Source: Merluccius polli (taxonomy: Eukaryota; Chordata; Actinopteri; Gadiformes; Merlucciidae). Taken from it: a DNA stretch of 64,000 bases. Below, piece by piece: positions 1-9,560 of this stretch (the stretch's first letter is position 1; the number at the start of each line of letters is the position of its first letter). A program made the position numbers and the translations under genes. The stretch covers positions 141,287-205,286 of the forward strand of contig JAOPHQ010005718.1 of NCBI GenBank assembly GCA_030340625.1, in the 5' to 3' direction. The notes below the pieces were generated by a model. That model worked only from the letters and a program-made list of their open reading frames with translations. It did not search any database and was not told the DNA's origin.

Positions 1-1
1 C

Positions 2-163
2 AATATGGTAAAAAAATGCTGCAGGAAAACATCATCCACCCTACCTTTAAACACTTTGATAACTGTTACTGAACAATGTGTTAAATATTTTAGGGAGGAT
101 GACAACAGATCTTGGAAGACGAGGACCAAATATCAAGACAGCAAGTCAGCGGAAGAAAAGTAA
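2..163 (+). CDS. Partial ORF of unknown function, cut by the left window edge
   Basis: An open frame of 53 codons runs from the window edge to a TAA at 161-163. It is rich in charged residues near its end (motif FREDDNRSWKTRTKYQ) and has two cysteines near its start. I do not recognise the family. It could be the C-terminus of a transposon protein or a host exon: a GTAAGC donor-like site overlaps the stop and an ATTTTAG acceptor-like site lies inside the ORF. The fold-back repeat begins about 30 bases downstream. The product is unassigned. Confidence 0.25.
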   Translation, partial: NMVKKCCRKTSSTLPLNTLITVTEQCVKYFREDDNRSWKTRTKYQDSKSAEEK

Positions 164-190
164 GCGACATTTACCCATGATTACAAAACT

Positions 191-697
191 GTATGGAAGA
201 CTAAAAGTGACAAAATTAAATGAATAAATACACCATTAAATAATTACTTAAATGTGTCGTTAATTAATTAAAATTGGAATTAAATACTTAAATGTGTCAT
301 TAATTCATTAAAATACCGATTCATTTAATGTAAAAACAAACAAACAAACATATATAATCATTTCACTATTTAATTAATTTACATTTACATTTCATGATTT
401 ACATTTCATGATCCTGTGTTGCAGTGCTTCATGAATTGTCAAACTGTCAAACTCGCCCATCAAAGTTGGTAGGCGGATCCTAATGCCTGATTGGTTACCC
501 TGCGCATCAAGTCAAGGCAAATCAAATAATTAAATAGTGAAATGATTATATATGTTTTTAAAATGAATCGGTATTTTAATGAATTAATGACACATTTAAG
601 TATTTAATTCCAATTTTAATTAATTAATGACACATTTAAGTAATTATTTAATGGTGTATTTATTTATTTAATTTTGGCACTTTTAGTCCTCCATAAA
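191..697. repeat. Fold-back (long inverted repeat) element
   Basis: Two AT-rich arms of about 175-185 bp (roughly 191-377 and 524-697) are imperfect reverse complements. For example, TACACCATTAAATAATTACT in the left arm is mirrored by AGTAATTATTTAATGGTGTA in the right. The spacer is about 146 bp. There is no ORF, so this looks like a non-autonomous fold-back or MITE-type repeat. I could not fix a target duplication. Confidence 0.7.
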
Positions 698-707
698 ACT
701 GTACTGT

Positions 708-1531
708 ATCTTGATTACTTGACTTGATTCATGTTGGTGTCTTACAGATGTTTTGTGTGTGTGTGTGTGTGTGTGTGTGTATTTGCAGACAACATGGAAG
801 ATCATCACTGCCCTCTCGCTTAACTCTACTCTGCCTGCAACCCTTTTCATCATTTTTTTTGTAACTTTGTTTCCCACATAATATGAGGTTGAAAGGGCAT
901 AGGTTGCTGTATAAATAAATACTTAAAAAAGGAATGTTTATTGTAGGTGTGCTCCTTGTATATAATATCATAATGTTACTAGTATTAATTGTTTGAAATC
1001 TCTGAAGAATCTCATCATAATGTACACACTCCCGTGGCCCTTTCAAAATTTCCCCTGAGTTATTATTGTTATTATTATTAGGCCTATTACAACCAGTTAG
1101 TTTAAAGTCTGTCTCTGTCGGTCTTGCAGATTCTCACACTGGAAGGCAGGTGCCTTTAAAAAATAAACAAAGCATTCGAATCCTGAATTGAGATTTGAAT
1201 GCCTGCCAAACGAACAAATATCCGAATCCAAATATCCATTGTGATGCCACACCCCCCTCTCTTCTATAGTTATTACCTAAAAACTTTGCAGGGATTGCTC
1301 TGTAAATAAATTGAAAACATAACTAATGGTCCACATAAAGTGCTGTAGGTTAACTAGGGCTGCCCCCTAATAGTCGGCTTAGCCGATCGACGGAGGCTTA
1401 GTCGAATACGTTTTCATTAGTCGAGCAAAAAGTAAAACATAAAAATAAGAAGGCATGAGCATCGCAAACCGAATACATCCGTGGTCGCAACAAGCCCTGA
1501 TTTAACTCATCGCTGCAGAAATACTGACCAA
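708..1531. other. Non-coding stretch with a (TG)n microsatellite
   Basis: A (TG)n tract lies at 754-780. The ORFs crossing it are translations of the simple repeat. A possible hAT-like terminus (CTAGGGCTGCCCCCTAATAG) starts near 1357. No gene is visible. Confidence 0.6.
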
Positions 1532-1583
1532 TACACCTGGGCAGGTAGACACCTAGGCAGGTAGACACCTGGGCAGGTAAACA
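1532..1583. repeat. 16-bp tandem repeat, about three copies
   Basis: The unit ACACCTGGGCAGGTAG is repeated about three times with single-base changes (CTGGG, CTAGG, CTGGG). Confidence 0.75.
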
Positions 1584-1605
1584 CCGCTAGACACACGGCA
1601 CTCAG

Positions 1606-1870
1606 ACCGGTGATCGCGGCTTTAGTTCGCCGTGTCTGATCGCTGTAATTCGGAGCGTGAATATCGGTTGAATATCTAATATCTTTCTAACTTTAAAAAA
1701 CACTTTAGTATTTTTTAAAACGATAGTCGCACATCCCTTGTAACTACGCCGTGAAGGTGAACCCTCCCGGACTCCGCTATTAACATGAACCGCTCCCCCG
1801 GAGGAGCCGCACATCCACACGCACCGGACTGCGGTCAAGCCAGCCGTCTCGGTTTCGCGTGGTCAAGCCA
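1606..1870. repeat. Interspersed repeat block shared with 44378-44760
   Basis: This block is nearly identical to a stretch inside the hAT element at 44289-45366, beginning GGTGATCGCGGCTTTAGTTC and ending near CCAGCCGCTCCAACATTTTC. The copy here lacks about 100 bp present at roughly 44597-44702. It is probably the interior of a non-autonomous hAT, here with different flanks. Confidence 0.75.
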
Positions 1871-3053
1871 GCCGCTCCAACATTTTCAAGTGTGCCCTTA
1901 TTGCCGACTTTATGGCAAATACTTTGAGACAACTGGGAAAGTCAGCGCTAGCTTACTGCAGCGTGTGGAAACTTCCGGTTTTCAAAATAAAACGTGGGTA
2001 TTAAATGTATTAAACGTTTATTTAAAAAATATGAAGAATGTTAAGATTTAATTTAAAAAAAGAAGAAGAAACAAAAAGAAAGTAAGAGTTGTGTCTCACA
2101 AAACAAGTATGATCCTGCACTGATTTTGAGCCAATAGGTCACATCACCTGCAAGGAATGCTCATATTTATATGATGAAATGTATTAGCAGGGATGGATTA
2201 CTGAACAGGCCTACCAGGCCCAGGGTCCCAAGAGCTCTGGTGCTCTACACAAAGATGCTACTGTAATATAGGCTTATATTTGGTTTGTTCATTTCATGCC
2301 TGAATGTTGTCAATTTATTTCCACAAAATTCACCAGAATCTATCATTTAAGGGACTATTTATCCAAATTGTCTTCCAGGGGAGCATACCCCTGGATCCCG
2401 CTTGACAGTTATGTTGATCAGATCAGGGCATATATCTTGGCTTAGGCGGGCTTGGGCCCGCTTACCTCCCAGAAAAAAAAAAGTTTTTTTTTTTTTTTCT
2501 TCTACTATCACCCCTGCACGTTACACGACCACCAATCGTAATCAAGATAAACCACAGCGCTAGGGTGGCCATTCGTCCGGCTTTAGGCCGGACTGTCCGG
2601 TTTTTCAAAGCCCTGTCTGGCGTCCGGGGCAGCATCAAGCCGGACACGTAATTGTCCTCCTTTTTGAGACACCCCCGCCGGTCATAGGTCCGCCCGCCGG
2701 TCAACTTATGAACAAACAAACAAACTTATGAGTTTGCAGGTATGATATTAACATATACGATGCGGTTGCATCGATGGCAAAAGTGTGCATCGGTTAAAAA
2801 TCCGGATGAACTTGAGATGTATCGTATGTAAAATCTCTGCATCGATAAAAACCGACACATATCTATTATTATAGACTTCTAAAAACGTATCTAGTACTGG
2901 TTTGCGTTCTCTCCACGGCCGACATTGGACAATTAAGCCCGACTCCCGTCTCCCTGAGTTGGAGGCGGGGTAAGCCAACAGAAGGCTAATCAGAGGAGGT
3001 CAGAGAGAGCAGTAGAAGGAGCCTAACCATGGAGGAAGTGATACACTCGTTGG
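1871..3053. other. No recognised gene; repeat-like sequence upstream of the hAT gene
   Basis: The stretch holds A-rich and T-rich runs, a GC-rich segment with CCGGACTGTCCGG-like inverted motifs around 2575-2650, and the likely 5' region of the hAT element from about 2740. An ATG at 3029 opens a frame that stops after about 20 codons, so the hAT start was placed at 3054. Confidence 0.4.
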
Positions 3054-4463
3054 TTGGCTACAAGTCAACATTTGGGATTTTACAAGCGTGATGGAGAAGT
3101 GGATAAATCCAATGCAATATGTAAATTGTGCCGTGTCGCGATTAAATATACAGGGAGCAAAACAAACTTAAGTTCTCACCTGAAGCGGAAACATGACATG
3201 AATGTTTCCCAATCCCCGTCGACTCCAGCTAGTGGGGGTGCTACTAATACACTTGGTGAGCGAAGTAGTATGCCACATTTTTTCCACTCACCACTGCCTA
3301 GTAATTCGGTTTGATCGAAAGCCATAATGGAAGCCATATCGTTCTTTATATGCAAGGACATCCAACCTTACAGCGTAACAGGGAATGAGGGTTTCAAACA
3401 CCTCCTTGAGGTTTTGGAGCCAAGGTATAGCATACCTGACAGGAAAGTTTTTACTGACAGGAAAATCCCTGGTCTATACGACAAAGTAAGGCAAGATGTA
3501 GTTGAATCAATGAGCCGTGCAGAGGGTAGCAATAACGGTTGATGGTTGGACTTCTTGCGCCACCGACTCGTATATCACCATTACGGCACACTACGTGGAT
3601 GATGAGTGGGACTTACAGTCTCACATCCTACAAACACGAGTATTTAACCAGTCGTACACAGGGGTTAACCTAGTAGCATTACTGCAGGATGTCCTCCGCG
3701 AGTGGAACATTGCAGATAAAAACCCAGCATTAGTAACAGACAATGCAAGGAACATAATAGTGGCCGGGGCTGGTGCAGAGCTAGACCCCCATGTGAGGTG
3801 CGTCGCGCACACATTACATTTGGCTTCACAAAAAGCATTGAAGTTGGACAGGGTGTGGAAAGTGGTTACATATTTCCACAAAAGCCCACAAGCGACTGAA
3901 ATTTTGCGGGATATACAGTCCCAGTTACACCTGCCCAACCATAAACTCATTCATGATGTTTCCATAAGATGGAATAGCTCCTTAGATATGCTTGAGCGAT
4001 TCTGGGAGCAGCAACCTGCCCTTTTGAATGCTATGCTTTCTAGGAGAATTAAGAGCGGAGAAGGCCTAGCTGCAGCCAGTGTGCAAGAAGTCATTAAGCT
4101 AATGTCCCCTCTGAAAGTGGCCACCACACTTCTAAGTGAAGAAAACCCCCCCCACCCTTTCAATGATCGCTCCAATACAAGCTAAACTCCACAAACATTT
4201 CTCTGAAGACGACAGCGACCTGCCAGTCATTGCAGATATGAAGCAGCGCTTTAGACAAGATTGTTCCGGCCGTTACTTGCAACTCCAAGACCTCCTCCAC
4301 AGTGCATTAGCCCTTGATCCCCGCTTTAAAGACCTGACTTTCTTGGATGATGTCGACACCAGAGACCTCATCTTCATGAAAATAACAACAGAGGTGGGGA
4401 AGATGAATGAAAAGGTTATATACTGATAGTTATTTGGAATGTATAGAATGTGACAACTCCCCC

Positions 4464-4466
<3 letters not shown>

Positions 4467-4544
<78 letters not shown>

Positions 4545-4570
4545 AACACACACACACACAAACACACACT
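4467..4570. repeat. (CT)n-(CA)n compound microsatellite
   Basis: Over 60 bp of CT repeats pass directly into CA repeats inside the presumed intron of the hAT gene. The Ser/Leu and Arg/Glu ORFs across it are artefacts of the repeat. Confidence 0.95.
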
Positions 4571-5109
4571 CCATATCTCTCTCCTATACTTAAATGTCCA
4601 TGTTTAATGTTCAAAATGTGTCCTAATTTAACATTTTTAGTTGAATGAAAGCTAATTAATGTTATATGGATTATCAGGCGGGTGACAGTGGCACACTGAA
4701 TGAGGGAGAGGCAGCTGAATAGAAGGAGGAGGTGACAGGAGCCCCAACATAGAGGAAGCGATAGGTTTGTTTTGACTGTGCCAGGAGTAATAAACTGTTG
4801 ATTTAAGATACATATGTCATCATTGTTAAGCACTGTGTGTGTGAGTATTTGTTGCGTTGACAGCTCTTATTTTTCAACACTAATAATCTCCTCATCTCAT
4901 TTCTTCAATTAATAGATGATGATGCCTCGCCCTCTCCCAAAAAGAAGACAGCCCTGGACCAGCTGTTTGGAGAGTTCCTCACCACAAGAGCACCAATGAA
5001 GACCATAAGGGAGAAAGCTAAGGATGAAATCTTAAAATACAGAGAGAGGGATTCTTTAGATCTAGGTGGTGATGTGTTGCAGTGGTGGAAAAAGCAGGTT
5101 AATTTACCA

Positions 5110-7082
5110 CTTGGCACAAGGTGGAGATCGGTATCATCACAGGGTGTACCATCTCTGTGACATTGTTCTCCCTAGCCATGAACATGCTCACTAAGTCAGC
5201 TGAGCCAGAGTGCAGAGGGCCCCGTACGAATTCCGGACAACGGCAACCACCCATCAGGGCATTCATGGATGACCTCACAGTCATGACAGAATCAGTCCCA
5301 GGCTGCCGGTGGATTCTGAAGGGGCTTGAGAAGCTGGTGGAGTGGGCCCGGATGCGTTTCAAACCCATCAAATCCAGATCAATGGTGGTGAGAAAAGGGA
5401 AGGTGGAGGACAAGTTCCGGTTTCACATCTCAGGCACAGCCATCCCAACTATCACAGAGAAACCAGTCAAGAGCCTGGGAAAGGTTTTTGACTGCTCTCT
5501 GAGAGACACAACATCCATCCAGTCGACCTGTACTGAGTTGGATGGCTGGCTGAAATCCGTGGACAAGTCAGGCCTACCTGGAAAATTCAAAGCCTGGGTC
5601 TACCAACATGGCATTCTTCCCAGGATCCTGTGGCCCCTCCTTGTCTACGCAGTCCCTATCTCAACAGTTGAGACCTTGGAGAGGAGGGTCAGCAACCACC
5701 TCCGGAGATGGCTCGGACTACCAAGGAGCCTGAGCAGCATTGCACTCTACGGAAACACCAACAAACTGCAACTGCCTTTCAAATCCCTGGAGGAGGAATT
5801 TAAGGTGACTAGAGCCAGAGAAGTGGTTCAGTACAGGGACGCAAGTGATCCGAAGGTGGCTAAAGCAGGGATCCAAGTGAGGACTGGCAGGAAATGGAGG
5901 GCAGAGGAAGCAGTCCAAGAGGCAGATGCAAGGCTGCGCCAGAGGTGCCTGGTGGGCGTGGTCACACGAGGCAGAGCAGGGCTAGGTTCCTTTCCGAGTC
6001 CCCAAATGAACACCAGAGGGAAGGAAAGGCGCCGCCTTGTTCAGGAGGAGGTGAGAGCAGCAGTGGAGGAGACCAGAACCTGCAAGGCTGTGGGAATGAA
6101 GCAACAGTGAGCTTGGACGAGATGGGAGAACGCGGTCGAGAGGAAAGTGACCTGGGCAGAGCTGTGGAAAGCTGAGCCTCACCGCATCAAATTCCTCATC
6201 CAGGCAGTGTATGACGTGCTTCCAAGCCCGTCAAACCTGCACACATGGGGCATAGCAGAGACACCAGCATGCCCACTGTGTTCCAAGCGAGGAACTCTGG
6301 AGCACATCCTCAGCTGCTGTACAAGGGCACTTGGAGATGGACGGTACAGGTGGAGGCATGACCAAGTCCTTAAGACCATTGCTGAAGCCATCAGCACAGG
6401 ACTGGAGTGGGCAAAGCATGTCCGACCCTCCAAGAAATCCATTGCCTTTGTCAGAGCTGGGGACAAGCCAACTCCTGTCAGAAGAACATCATCTGCAGGC
6501 ATCCTGATGTCTGCAAGAGACTGGCAGGTGTTGGTGGATCTGGAACATCAGCTGAAGTTCCCCAGCCATATTGTAGTCACCACCCTGCGACCAGACATTG
6601 TCCTTGTTTCTGAGTCCACCAAGCAAGCAGTGCTGCTGGAGCTGACAGTCCCGTGGGAAGATCGCCTGGAAGAAGCCTTTGAAAGGAAGCTCTCCAAGTA
6701 CGCAGGACTGGTCAGCGACTGCCATCAGGCTGGTTGGAGAGCAAGGTGTTTCCCTGTGGAGGTTGGATGCAGAGGATTTGCAGCCCGGTCCTTGGCCAGA
6801 GCCTTCAGTACCTTAGGCATCGAGGGAGAGAGAAAGAGGAGAGCCATCCGGAGTACCACCGATGCGGCAGAGAGAGCCTCAAGATGGCTGTGGCTCAAAA
6901 GAGGGGAGCCTTGGAGTCATGGTAGCTAGCTAGCCGTCTGGACACAAGCTGGGGTCTGATCAACCCTGGCTGGGTCACCTGGAGGAGGGCGTATGATGTT
7001 GAAAGACCCGAAACGCCCTAAGAGTCCAGGAACATCACTGAGGATGTGTCCAGACTAGGCATCAGCAGATGTATGTACACAA
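5110..7082 (+). mobile_element. 5'-truncated LINE of the RLE type (R2/NeSL/HERO group)
   Basis: The insertion lies between the WWKKQ block and the C-terminal block of the hAT gene. It carries the end of a reverse transcriptase and a restriction-like endonuclease, then about 150 bp of 3' UTR. The 5' end is truncated in the RT palm, as expected for target-primed insertion. The host reading is VNLPL before the insert and PLLSALAKNY after it, so any target duplication is short. HERO is my best guess for the clade but it is not proven. Confidence 0.8.
5121..6929 (+). pseudogene. RLE-LINE polyprotein fragment: RT palm to endonuclease
   Basis: The frame opens in the RT palm with the catalytic FMDDLTVMT (about 5260-5290), followed by thumb and linker. 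A single in-frame TGA at 6108-6110 interrupts it. The same frame then continues through a zinc knuckle, CPLCSKRGTLEHILSCC (about 6271-6321), and the endonuclease signature RPDIVL followed after a short interval by LLELTVPWED (about 6590-6660). It ends at 6929. The RLE domain nicks target DNA and primes reverse transcription. Apart from the stop and the missing 5' part, the frame is clean, which suggests a fairly young insertion. Host neighbours on both sides are hAT sequence. Confidence 0.82.
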
Positions 7083-7262
7083 CCACTGCTTTCAGCCTTG
7101 GCTAAGAACTACTTGTCCATACCAGCAACTAGTGTATCTTCTGAGCATGTCTTTAGCACAGCGGGGGATATTGTTCCTGCCCAACGCAGTCTCCTTCACC
7201 CTGATCATGTTGATCAATTAATATTCCTAAAAAAGAACTTGAAAAAGAAACACCTGGGTTAA

Positions 7263-8110
7263 ATGTTTGAATTCAGTAGCCTAAACTGCCAGATAGGGAC
7301 TGTTACTGCCTTGTTACTTACCAACATGCCCTTTTCTTCATAATTTTCAATAATTTTGCATTTTGAGAAAGACACAATGTGTCTGTGTTAATGTTTTTTG
7401 TTACTTTATTTGTTATTTTGTTATTTAATTGCTCATAGGAAGAGCAGCACATTTTCTGTTTAGGGCTGAGTTGTCCCTCCTGTTCATAGTGTGAAACACA
7501 CCATAGTAATGGAGAGTAATCTGTTATATTCATCTGTACAACTGTACAAATACAAAAAGTTAATCTGTACAACTCTGTACTGTACACATTTAGGGAGTTT
7601 AGGGAATTGTCCCATTGTCCCTGTTAAAAGTGTGAAGCACACTGTAGAAATAAAGAACAAATCTGTACTACTATGTATTCCATAGTATAATATTCTTCTG
7701 CATCGCATCATATCGTATCGCACTGCATCGCATTGTGTTGAATCAAATCATACTGTATCGCACTGATATCGCAGTAGGTGGGAGAATCGTATCATATCTT
7801 ATCGCTGTTTTTTTCATGAATCGTTAATGTATCGAATCGTTGGCAGTGTATCGAGATGCGTATCGTATCGCTTCGGTAATGAAGATTCACATCCCTAGCC
7901 TACAGCCTAATATCTTGAGGCAAATCTCGAGGCTGGCTTTGAAGCTACAAGTTCCTCATTTCTCTGCTTGCACATTTCCGATGGTTCCTACATATTATGC
8001 TGGAAAATAGTATCTCTATATAAGTCTTATATAATTGAAGTTGCTTGTAAAATTGTTGTTTTATCTTTTGCCCTTAAAACCAAGCATAAACATATGAACA
8101 CATGACTATT
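7263..8110. other. hAT 3' region and AT-rich spacer, no gene
   Basis: The stretch follows the hAT stop codon. From about 7690 to 7900 it is rich in ATCG/TATCG motifs and ends GATTCACATCCCTA, plausibly the 3' terminal region of the hAT. No ORF here has coding character. Confidence 0.4.
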
Positions 8111-8392
8111 CGATGGTTACGTATGTAACCGCGGTTCTATGAGTTCCGGATGACCGCCAGAGGCGGTGCTTTCAGCACATGGATGTCCATCACGCGTGCG
8201 TGCAGGTCGAGAAATTTGTATCAACAAAGTCAAACTTGACCTGGGTGACGTATGCCCTGCGCTGCGGCGCACAAAAGGCACGTCAGCCCAGGGAGCGACC
8301 TCTTGGCAATTTTCTCGGAACATTCCGAGGGACTGCCAAGCTCTGGCGGTCATCCGGAACTCATAGAACCGCGGTTACATACGTAACCATCG
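8111..8392. repeat. Hairpin-forming terminus of the DIRS element
   Basis: The segment starts CGATGGTTACGTATGTAACC and ends with the reverse complement GGTTACATACGTAACCATCG. Arms are about 50 bp and enclose the terminal repeat, so this end is itself a large inverted repeat. Confidence 0.85.
8150..8318 (+). repeat. DIRS inverted terminal repeat, 3' side
   Basis: It begins near GCGGTGCTTTCAGCACATGG and is mirrored by 13806-13976. The element is transcribed on the minus strand, so this is its 3' end. Confidence 0.88.
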
Positions 8393-8445
8393 TTCTATTT
8401 CGTTCCTACTGACCGCCAGAGGCGGTGCTTTCAGCACATGGATGA
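8393..8445. repeat. DIRS internal complementary region
   Basis: TTCTATTTCGTTCCTACTGA and the following GACCGCCAGAGG block match, inverted, the outer edge of the element at 13950-13990. In known DIRS elements such a segment templates circular intermediate formation. Confidence 0.7.
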
Positions 8446-8485
8446 CTAATGCCAACCAAGTCACGAGGAATGCCAACCTACCGTC

Positions 8486-9560
8486 CTAAGGACACTGCGA
8501 AGGGGTAGGGAGCACAGCCGAGGCCACCGGATGATGCGGGACCACATTGAAGCTGTAAAACCTCGCAAACGTGCAGGGCGAAGACCACGACGCCGCTGCA
8601 CAGATGTCAGACAGGGGGACCCCCCTGAGGGCCGCCCAAGAAGCAGCCACACCCCTTGTAGAGTGTGACCGGACATGAGGTGGGACAGGAACGCCACCGC
8701 TGCTGTAGGAGAGTTCGATGGCCCCGACGATCCACCTGGACAGTCGCTGCTTGGAAAGGGCGTGACCGCGTCTGGGCCCAGTGTGGCAGACGAACAACGA
8801 GTCCGACCGGCGGATCCCGGCCGTCAGTTGGAGGTAGCGCCTCAACGCCCGCACAGGGCATAACGGCGCACCATCCTGCCCCGGCCCCATCTCTTGAGAA
8901 GAGGGTGAAAAAGCCGCCAGAGTAAGAGGCTGGTTCACAAAGGCAGTGGAAAAAGTTTTTGAAAGAAACGAGGGGTTGGGCCGCAAGGTCACCCCCGTAT
9001 CCCCGGGATGCCAAATCAAGCACTCCCCATGTACAGACAAGGCATGCAGTTCGCTCACCCGCCTTGCCGATGCAATGGCCAGGAGAAACGCAGTCTTCAT
9101 GGACAGCACATCCAAGCCCAAGTCCTGGAGAGGCTCAAATGGGGGCCTAGACAGTGCCCCCAAGACGAGAGGCAGATCCCAACGAGGAACTGGGTTCCGC
9201 AGGGGCGGCCGAAGCCGCTGAGCACCTTTCAGGAAGCGCGTCACCAGTGTGTGTGACCCCACCGTGACGCCATCCACCCTATTATGTTGGGCCGAAATAG
9301 CAGCAACATAGACTTTAATGGTGGAGGCCGCGAGGCCGGCATCCAGGCGAGACTGGAGGAAGGCCAGTACCACAGGCAGGGGGCAGCTCGCAGGTACCTG
9401 ACCCTCAACAGTACACCACTCCGCAAAAAGCTTCCACCTATTTGCGTAGAGGGCATTGGTGGAGGGTGCCCTGGAACTCTGAATGGTACGCAGTACAGCC
9501 GGCTCGCAGAGCCTCAACAACGGCTCTGGCCCTTCAGGGGCCACACCCAAAGCTGCAATC
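8486..9560 (-). CDS. DIRS tyrosine recombinase
   Basis: This is the C-terminal 350 or so residues of a much longer open frame (8486-10912). The N-terminal SAM-like part includes SSRAPSTNALYANRWKLF. The catalytic domain carries the first arginine in ASARRVSELHALS, the HxxR pair in RSHSTRGVAASWA and the nucleophile tyrosine in FARFYSFNV. It would cut and rejoin DNA through a phosphotyrosine link to insert the circular cDNA. It overlaps the end of the RT/RNase H frame, the usual DIRS layout, and is probably reached by recoding or internal initiation. All four visible catalytic positions are kept, so it may be functional. The part of the frame above about 9560 overlaps RT and is discussed under findings. 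Confidence 0.88.

Larger units (their letters stand above)
3054..7262 (+). pseudogene. hAT transposase, ZBED-like, frameshifted and split by a LINE
   Basis: The DNA-binding N-terminus is a BED zinc finger (3054-3260) with CKLC and HLKRKH ligands. After an in-frame TGA at 3312 the same frame continues to 3542. A frame change near 3525 leads to the RNase H-like core (TVDGWTS, then LVTDNARN, about 3530-4150), and a second change falls in a run of C at 4147-4155. The ALDPRFKDL block follows (about 4310-4340). A probable intron (GT at 4415, AG ending at 4915) holds a CT/CA microsatellite. The next segment (4916-5117) ends in the conserved WWKKQ. The dimerisation domain resumes at 7083-7262 with SIPATSVSSEHVFSTAGD and a natural stop. 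The intervening sequence is a LINE insertion. The transposase would cut and paste hAT DNA, but this copy cannot make a full protein. Confidence 0.88.

Noticed and set aside
4273..4833. ORF with Arg/Glu and Val/Cys runs on the minus strand
   Set aside because: Translation of the CT/CA microsatellite inside the hAT intron; no domain.
8166..8412. Plus-strand ORFs in the DIRS terminus
   Set aside because: They lie in the inverted terminal repeat and are mirrored at 13.7-14.0 kb; no domain.
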